A stretch of DNA of 19,974 bases, from assembly GCA_046757965.1 (NCBI GenBank), contig JBHHZI010000053.1, positions 1 to 19,974 of the forward strand, in the 5' to 3' direction. Source of the stretch: JBHHZI01 sp046757965. Its GTDB lineage: Bacteria > Acidobacteriota > Polarisedimenticolia > SMYD01. The notes beneath the pieces were generated by a model that saw only the letters and a list, made by a program, of their open reading frames with translations, searched no databases and was not told the origin of the DNA. Made by a program: the position numbers and the translations under genes. Below, one piece after another: positions 15,288 through 19,974 of the stretch; position 1 is the first letter of the stretch, and each line of letters begins with the position of its first letter.

Positions 15288-16724
15288 TCAGGCGACCGAG
15301 AACCCGGGCCACAGAACGATGAGCAGGGTTCCGGTCAGGGTGATGGCGAGCCAGGCGAGCCCGGCCAGCAGCAAGCCATGCCGGAACATGGCGCGCAGGT
15401 CGATGCCATAGCCGGCGGCGATCGCCGGCCCGCCCGAGGACGAGGGCAGGAGGAACCCGCAGTTTACCGCGGCGGCGGTGATGAAGACCATGGGGACCGG
15501 ATCGAGACCGATCCCCTGCGACATCTGGATGACGATCGGCACGAGGATCGCCGCGGCGGCCGTGTTGCTGGTGATCTGCGTGAGGCCGATGGCCAGCAAG
15601 GCGATCACGCCGACCGTGATGAGGGTGCCGCCGTGTGCGACCGGCGCCACCATGTCGGCTGCCGCCCGGGCGGTGCCGGTGATGGCCAGGATGCGTCCCA
15701 GGGCCGCGCCGCCGGCGAACAGATAGAGCAGCCCCCAGACCACCTTCTGCTGCGCATACTCCCAGGTGAGCAACGGCTTGCCCTGGTGCGAGACGAGAAA
15801 GGCGAGCAGCGCGCAGGCGAGAAAGGCGAACGCCGGGTGCAAGGCCGGCAGGAGAGTGGCGTACAGCGGCCGGAGGAAGGCCAGGGCCATGGCGGCGGCG
15901 AACAGGGCCAGCGACCATTTCTCCGGCCGGGAGAGGGGACCGAGGCGATCCCGTTCGGCGAGCAGATGCTCGTGGCTGCCGGCCAGGGATCGATCCTCGC
16001 CCCTGGAGAGGAACAGCATGACCGCAAACCCCACGACGATGACGGCGAGCGTCATCGGCAGCAGGTGAGTCACCCAGGTGGCGAATCTGAACTCGTGATC
16101 GAGCACCGACTCCTGCAGGAAGCCGGTGATGAGGAGGTTCGGCGCGCCCCCCAGCGGCGTGGCCATGCCGCCGACACTCGCTCCCCAGGCCACGGCGAGG
16201 GCGAGCGTCGTGCCCAGGGCGTGCTTGCCGAGATCCTCGATGCCGACGACGCGCAGCAGCGCCGCGACGATGGGCATCATGGCTGCCGCCACCAGTGTGT
16301 TCGGCAGGATGGCACTCAGCAGCAGAGAGATGCCGAACCAGGCCAGGATCTGCCGCCGCGGTCCGCTGCCGAAAGCCAGCAGCGTGCCCAGAGCGATGCG
16401 CCGGTCCAGACCCCAGCGCATCCAGAGGGCCGCCAGCAGGTTGGCGGCCAGCAGCAGCAGGACCATCTCGCTGGCATACGCCGGCAGCACCTCGTCCATC
16501 GGCGCGAATCCGACCGCCGCCACCACCACCAGGGGCAGGAGACCGGTGATGGCCAGATGCACGGCGCCGGACACCCACCACCAGCTCATCCAGACGAGCA
16601 GGCCGAGGCCGCAGCGGACCGACCAGTCGACGGAGCCACCCGGTGCCAGGACGATGACGCCGAACAGCAACGGCCCGCCCAGCAGACCGAGGAGGTGCTT
16701 CCCTGTCGAGCGGGTCGGTCGCAC
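15288..16724 (-). CDS. SLC13/DASS-family anion (carboxylate or sulfate) transporter
   Basis: The 478-residue integral membrane protein has about 11-12 hydrophobic segments in two repeats, as in the divalent-anion:sodium symporters. The first signature reads SAILPNTLVAAAMMP (137-151); the second is TQITSNTAAAAILVP (382-396), the canonical SNT motif at 386-388. GGMATPLGGAPN (185-196) matches the conserved GxxTPIGxPPN block. The paired SNT motifs bind sodium and substrate carboxylate in VcINDY; here the first has Pro141 instead of Ser. The likely role is uptake of C4-dicarboxylates, citrate or sulfate; the exact substrate cannot be read. The start is a GTG at 16724, 35 bp after the stop of the M61 protease gene, suggesting co-transcription. 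A TATACT box 7 nt before the GTG could also give a leaderless message. Confidence 0.85.
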   Translation of the reverse strand: MRPTRSTGKHLLGLLGGPLLFGVIVLAPGGSVDWSVRCGLGLLVWMSWWWVSGAVHLAITGLLPLVVVAAVGFAPMDEVLPAYASEMVLLLLAANLLAALWMRWGLDRRIALGTLLAFGSGPRRQILAWFGISLLLSAILPNTLVAAAMMPIVAALLRVVGIEDLGKHALGTTLALAVAWGASVGGMATPLGGAPNLLITGFLQESVLDHEFRFATWVTHLLPMTLAVIVVGFAVMLFLSRGEDRSLAGSHEHLLAERDRLGPLSRPEKWSLALFAAAMALAFLRPLYATLLPALHPAFAFLACALLAFLVSHQGKPLLTWEYAQQKVVWGLLYLFAGGAALGRILAITGTARAAADMVAPVAHGGTLITVGVIALLAIGLTQITSNTAAAAILVPIVIQMSQGIGLDPVPMVFITAAAVNCGFLLPSSSGGPAIAAGYGIDLRAMFRHGLLLAGLAWLAITLTGTLLIVLWPGFSVA

Positions 16725-16731
16725 GGCCGCC

Positions 16732-16737
16732 AGTATA
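16732..16737 (-). promoter_or_regulatory. -10 box directly before the DASS transporter gene
   Basis: TATACT on the minus strand (5/6 match to TATAAT) ends 7 nt before the GTG at 16724. There is no good Shine-Dalgarno site and no properly spaced -35. Transcription from it would start at about the GTG itself. Confidence 0.35.
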
Positions 16738-16759
16738 AGGGGTCGTCTCGGCGGTGGCG

Positions 16760-18646
16760 TCAGTTCGCTCGGGTCGTGAGGATCTGTCCCAGCAGGTCCG
16801 GGCGATCCGGCAACCGTTCCAAGTGTGGATAACGGGGTCCGCCGGTGTAGTCGACCAGGAAGGTCCGGAAGAACTCGCCGTTCTCCATCAGGAAGTTCAG
16901 GGGACTGCCACCGGCCGCGTCGCGAAGGGCCTGGTCGATGAGTGTCGCCGACCAGCGGCGCCCGTTGACGGCCGTCAGCTGCATGCCCGGGGCGATGCCC
17001 GCGGCGGCGGCCGGCAGCCCGGGGACGACGTCCTTGACGTGCCCGTCCTCGTCCAGGGTCAGTCCGATGGAGTCCGTCAGGTCGGTGACCTTGTTGACCT
17101 CCTGCTGGGCCCGGATGCGCTCCGGCAGCTCGTCGGTGTAGGCCAGGTGCCAGCCGCTGGCCTCGACACCGGCCAGCGGCGCCCGCGGCTGAACCTGCTT
17201 GATGCGGGTGGCGAAGAACGACTTCCAGTCGGCAGGCGCGATCTCCTCGAGGGTGCCGGTCAGGTCGTCCACGGAATATGGCACGATCTCCGGCCTGCCG
17301 CCGGAGCCGCCGAAGAACAGCTTGCAGAAATCATCCAGCGAGCGGCGGCCGCCGGTCTGCTGGCGAATCAAGGTGTCGGCCTCCAGCCAGATGAGGCCGC
17401 CCTCGGGGTAGAAGTCCACGCCGCGCCGGCTGCTCGCCCAGTCGTCGCGGGCCTCGTACAGCAACTGCGCGGCGGTGGCGGTGTCCTCCAGGGGGCGCCA
17501 CGCGCGACCGGTATGATGGGCCACGGTGGCGGCATCGAGGGCCAGATTCTCCCGGTACTGCTCCGGCGTCCACAGGCCGCTGCGCGCCGTCAGCAGGTCG
17601 CCGAGATAGGTGGTGAGGCCCTCGTACACCCACAGCATGTCGGTCTTCATCGGCTTCGCGAAGCCGCCGGTGGCCAGCCCAACCGGTCTCCGGTACTTGC
17701 CGTTCCAGGAGTGCACCAGCTCGTGGGGCAGCAGGCCGGACATCAGCATGCGCCGGTCGGGGTCGGTGAGCGCCAGCTCCCAGGAACGATCGTCGCTGGA
17801 TTCGTGATGCTCCAGGCCGAAGCGCGCCACGTGGTCGCTGAGGGTGAGGAGAAAATCGTAGCTGCCATAATGATGCGTGCCGAACAGACGGCCCGCCTGC
17901 TCGACCAGGCGATCGTAGGCCTGCCGGGTGGGGGTGGGCATGTTCAGGGCGGCGGCGCTGTCGGCGGCGATGTGCATCCGGTGGCGCGGCGTCACCGTCG
18001 TCGCCAGATCGAGGGTGCGAAAGTAACGGCCGGCCAGCAGCGGCGAGTCCACCAGCGTCGTCAGCGAGACCGGTTCGAAGGTGACCTCGCCACCTTCCTG
18101 TCGCGCGGTCGAGAGCGCCGTGGCGAACTGCCAGCCGTCCGGGAGACGCACCGAGGGGACCAGCATCAGGTCATCCGCCGGTGTGCCCTGCGGATAGATC
18201 AGCACCTGGTTCCAGCTCAACACCGCCAGGTTCTCCGTGGAGGAGGCCCCCGACGAGAATCCGTCGGTGCCCGCCGGAGACAGATAATCGAGGGCGACGT
18301 CGAGTCTGCGCGCGCCTTCCGGGACAAAGCAGTGGAAGACGAACATGTCGGTCGCATCGCGCGTCCAGGACAGTTCCGTGCCGCCGGCGGTGAGGTGCAG
18401 ACCGGCCAGGTCTGTCACCGGGCCGGTCGGTCCGTGCTCGCCCGGCAGCCACTTGGGGTAGAGAAGCGTCAGCGGTCCGGGGGACACCGGCAGGCTCATC
18501 CGGGCATGAACGATGCGGCGAGCCGCCTCGGTGAGATCGACGTCCAGTTTCAGGGGTGTGGCCGCGGGCGCGAGGGCCGGGGCAAGGGCTCCGGCGATCA
18601 GGGTGAGGGCGAGCAGGCGGAGATGGCGCAGGCGTGGACGGCGCAT
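16760..18646 (-). CDS. M61-family glycyl-aminopeptidase-like metalloprotease with PDZ domain
   Basis: The 628-residue precursor has a signal peptide (basic MRRPRLRHLR, hydrophobic core, likely cut near APALAPAA, residue 29). An N-terminal beta domain covers about 30-215. The catalytic domain has the zinc motif HELVHSWNGKYRRP (308-321), ligands H308 and H312 with catalytic E309, and the third ligand E342 in YEGLTTYLGD. A C-terminal PDZ-like domain (about 525-600) contains IGLTLDEDGHVKDVVPG and GIAPGMQLTAVNG. Domain order and length match M61 peptidases (about 600-640), which cleave N-terminal Gly or Ala. The start at 18646 is set by GAGG upstream and the signal peptide; the extra 95 codons to 18931 look non-coding. 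It is upstream of and probably co-transcribed with the DASS transporter. Confidence 0.92.
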   Translation of the reverse strand: MRRPRLRHLRLLALTLIAGALAPALAPAATPLKLDVDLTEAARRIVHARMSLPVSPGPLTLLYPKWLPGEHGPTGPVTDLAGLHLTAGGTELSWTRDATDMFVFHCFVPEGARRLDVALDYLSPAGTDGFSSGASSTENLAVLSWNQVLIYPQGTPADDLMLVPSVRLPDGWQFATALSTARQEGGEVTFEPVSLTTLVDSPLLAGRYFRTLDLATTVTPRHRMHIAADSAAALNMPTPTRQAYDRLVEQAGRLFGTHHYGSYDFLLTLSDHVARFGLEHHESSDDRSWELALTDPDRRMLMSGLLPHELVHSWNGKYRRPVGLATGGFAKPMKTDMLWVYEGLTTYLGDLLTARSGLWTPEQYRENLALDAATVAHHTGRAWRPLEDTATAAQLLYEARDDWASSRRGVDFYPEGGLIWLEADTLIRQQTGGRRSLDDFCKLFFGGSGGRPEIVPYSVDDLTGTLEEIAPADWKSFFATRIKQVQPRAPLAGVEASGWHLAYTDELPERIRAQQEVNKVTDLTDSIGLTLDEDGHVKDVVPGLPAAAAGIAPGMQLTAVNGRRWSATLIDQALRDAAGGSPLNFLMENGEFFRTFLVDYTGGPRYPHLERLPDRPDLLGQILTTRAN

Positions 18647-19024
18647 CGGTTTCCTCTTTCTGATACGGCCGCCGCGTCCAGGCGCGACCGGCGAGATGAC
18701 AGGGGACTCGCCGTGCATTCTGCCAGACGCGGTTCCCGCGTGCAATCCGAGCGGCGCGAGCTGCGACCCGGGGCGAATCACCGGCCTGGAGGTCCGGGGC
18801 CGTACCCGTGCGGGATGGTCTGCCCGGGTCAGGAGGCAACGCACATCGTGCTGGACTGACGCGAAACGTCTCATCCTTCCAGACGGGGGATGCCGCGCTG
18901 CCCGGTTTTCGGGTAGTGTTGGACGGATCATGCCACCGCCACGGAGGCGGGGTCGCCCGCCATGGCCCCGGCCGGCGCCTGTTCCGGTCGTGGCCCGGCG
19001 GATCAGAAGGAGAGGTCACCGGTC
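18647..19024. other. 378-bp divergent intergenic region
   Basis: This region must hold promoters for the M61 gene (minus) and the zinc-ribbon gene (plus). Visible structure is limited to small perfect stems: ACGCGG/CCGCGT at 18727-18741 (3-nt loop) and GGCGGG/CCCGCC at 18946-18961 (4-nt loop). TAGTGT near 18914-18919 is a poor -10 candidate. I see no riboswitch, tRNA or credible small gene. A 32-codon Pro/Arg-rich frame from 18930 that overlaps the next start looks spurious. Confidence 0.4.
19007..19016 (+). promoter_or_regulatory. ribosome binding site selecting the GTG start
   Basis: AAGGAGAGGT ends 8 nt before the GTG at 19025 and supports that start over the ATG at 18962, which has no such site. 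Confidence 0.6.
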
Positions 19025-19723
19025 GTGAAGCACTGCCCCAATCCGGAATGCTCGTTCCGGAAGGATACCGGCCGGGCGGGTGAGTACCGTGACGACATCT
19101 CCGTCTGCACGGACTGTGGGGCATCTCTGGCACTGGGCGAGCCCCCGGCCGTGCCCGCCACCACGCATGACGTGCGCTGGGTGGGCGTGCGTCTGGCCAG
19201 CGACGCCCACGAGGTTCATCTGGCCACCTCGGCGCTGGCGCGGGAGGGGATCCCGGCCCAGACCCGCGGCGTGGCGGCTGAATCGGCCGGGGTGGTCCTC
19301 GGGCAGCCCAGCATGGCCGAGATCATTGTCCCGGCTCCCTTCGCGGAGGCCGCCGCGCAGATCCTCGAGACTCATCTGACCGAGGCGGTCCCGCTGCCGG
19401 AGGGGGAAGACCTGGAGTTCGTCGATGCCGAAGGGGTGCCGATCGACATCGAAGAGGATCTCGCCCGCGACTCGCCGGATGCTCCAGCCGCCGAGTCATT
19501 CCCGGCCGCGCCGGAGGGTGGGGCCGGGGCCTTGAGGCCACCGGCCTCGATGCCGGATGTCGATCCGGAACCGGCCCATCCACGGTCTTGCCCGCGCTGT
19601 GAATCGTCCGGCGTCACGCGCCTGCCGCCGCCCTCACCGGCCGAGCGGCGGGGCCTCTTCGCCCGCCTCTTCGGCTCCTCACCCGACTGGACCTGCTTGC
19701 AGTGCGGCCATCGCTGGTCGTGA
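19025..19723 (+). CDS. zinc-ribbon / DUF2007 / zinc-ribbon protein
   Basis: The 232-residue soluble protein has an N-terminal zinc ribbon with C4 and C9 in CPNPEC and C28 and C31 in CTDCG. Residues about 50-118 (RWVGVRLASDAHEVHLATSALAREG... to AAQILETHL) match the DUF2007 pattern of a short alpha/beta fold named as a putative signal-transducing domain. An acidic, Pro/Ala-rich linker (about 122-187) leads to a second zinc ribbon: CPRC (189-192) and CLQCGHRW (224-231). Function is unknown; similar small proteins are thought to sense or bind partners rather than catalyse. The GTG at 19025 is chosen because AAGGAGAGGT lies 8-9 nt upstream and the first cysteine pair follows at once; upstream in-frame residues look unlike protein. 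Confidence 0.75.
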   Translation: MKHCPNPECSFRKDTGRAGEYRDDISVCTDCGASLALGEPPAVPATTHDVRWVGVRLASDAHEVHLATSALAREGIPAQTRGVAAESAGVVLGQPSMAEIIVPAPFAEAAAQILETHLTEAVPLPEGEDLEFVDAEGVPIDIEEDLARDSPDAPAAESFPAAPEGGAGALRPPASMPDVDPEPAHPRSCPRCESSGVTRLPPPSPAERRGLFARLFGSSPDWTCLQCGHRWS

Positions 19724-19757
19724 TGGGGATGGGCGACCTCAAGAATAGCAATATATC

Positions 19758-19770
19758 AACGTATCATACG
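19758..19770. promoter_or_regulatory. candidate operator: palindrome within a repeated box
   Basis: CGTATCATACG (19760-19770) is a perfect 5-bp inverted repeat around one base. The box AACGTATCAT (19758-19767) recurs as AACGTATTAT at 19803-19812, 45 bp downstream and overlapping the -10 hexamer. This arrangement could let one regulator bind twice and block the promoter; it is inferred from sequence alone. Confidence 0.35.
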
Positions 19771-19784
19771 GCACACAAGTTTAC

Positions 19785-19812
19785 TTGGCATCTTCAACAC
19801 CTAACGTATTAT
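19785..19812 (+). promoter_or_regulatory. sigma-70 promoter of the right-edge gene
   Basis: TTGGCA (19785-19790, 5/6) is followed after 16 bp by TATTAT (19807-19812, 5/6). The preceding stretch from 19740 is AT-rich, as in an UP element, and stands out sharply from the GC-rich window. Predicted transcription begins near 19819, giving a leader of about 93 nt before the next start codon. Confidence 0.65.
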
Positions 19813-19911
19813 GCCCACAACGTGGCGGTGGCCGGAGAAGACATGTCCTGCCGGGTCGTTGCGAACAGACACGATTCTGCACAAAGCCATCCGGGGGTAG
19901 GAGGTGGTCGA

Positions 19912-19974
19912 ATGGTGAAGAATCGAGTTCGTCGGCTGTTTCCCGCGGTACCTCTTCTCGTGTCTCTCATGATA
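19912..19974 (+). CDS. start of an exported protein, cut by the window edge
   Basis: Twenty-one codons encode MVKNRVRRLFPAVPLLVSLM and one further Ile. This is the basic N-region and the beginning of a hydrophobic core of a Sec signal peptide or membrane anchor. AGGAGG (19899-19904) lies 7 nt before the ATG. The ATG at 19843 is in the same frame without a stop and has a weaker GGAGA upstream, but the leader it would add does not look like protein. The family cannot be told from this fragment. Confidence 0.6.
   Translation, partial: MVKNRVRRLFPAVPLLVSLMI

Noticed and set aside
15219..16832. A 537-codon plus-strand frame rich in Gln, Glu and Gly
   Set aside because: It is antisense to the membrane transporter; its composition is what a reversed hydrophobic protein in high-GC DNA produces.
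16754..18859. A 701-codon plus-strand frame
   Set aside because: It is antisense to the M61 protease, whose zinc motif and PDZ domain are clear.
18930..19028. A 32-codon Pro/Arg-rich frame before the zinc-ribbon gene
   Set aside because: It has no ribosome site and a composition typical of untranslated high-GC sequence, although its stop overlaps the GTG start.
19811..19900. A 29-codon frame in the leader of the right-edge gene
   Set aside because: Its ATG lies inside the predicted -10 box, upstream of the predicted transcript start, and it has no ribosome site.

Overview
The window is GC-rich (about two thirds G+C by eye) chromosomal DNA from a Gram-negative bacterium. The evidence for an outer membrane is a signal-peptide beta-barrel protein and two exported peptidases. 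The taxon cannot be fixed from this sequence. The mix of an S46 dipeptidyl-peptidase, an M61/PDZ peptidase, a fused formiminotransferase-cyclodeaminase, YajQ and RmuC would suit an uncultivated lineage such as Acidobacteriota, Gemmatimonadota or Eisenbacteria-like groups; this is inference. There are no insertion sequences, integrases, CRISPR arrays, tRNAs or rRNAs. Very long open frames lie antisense to real genes, a product of the codon bias, and are ignored here.

Layout. Positions 1-87 may hold the tail of a plus-strand gene. Positions 130-7501 carry five minus-strand genes. In order of transcription from the right they are: a fused glutamate formiminotransferase/cyclodeaminase (7501-5816), an outer-membrane beta-barrel protein (5626-4997, followed by a strong 18-bp inverted repeat), a divergent SelO-like protein adenylyltransferase/pseudokinase (4759-2933), a class I methyltransferase with a C-terminal membrane-like segment (2761-1994), and an FAD-dependent glycerol-3-phosphate dehydrogenase (1839-130). 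The gaps of about 155-240 bp argue against one tight operon. Divergent from the cyclodeaminase is an exported S46 dipeptidyl-peptidase (7682-9877), which converges on yajQ (10382-9900, minus). yajQ and rmuC (10557-12017) are divergent. The space between them holds a 57-nt nested hairpin that should form the start of the yajQ leader, and a -10 box so close to rmuC that its mRNA may be leaderless. A 1011-residue sulfotransferase-methyltransferase-glycosyltransferase fusion follows (12150-15185). A minus-strand pair, M61 glycyl-aminopeptidase-like protease (18646-16760) and DASS/SLC13 anion transporter (16724-15288), converges on it. Last come a zinc-ribbon/DUF2007 protein (19025-19723), an AT-rich patch with a good sigma-70 promoter, and the first 21 codons of an exported protein that runs off the window.

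Working together. Two exported peptidases (S46 and M61), histidine breakdown through FTCD and a carboxylate-type transporter fit a scavenger of peptides and organic acids, although no complete pathway cluster is present. The most unusual items are the three-enzyme fusion, the SelO-like protein that keeps the metal-binding Asp/Asn/Asp set but appears to have lost the ATP-binding Lys/Glu pair, and the structured yajQ leader.
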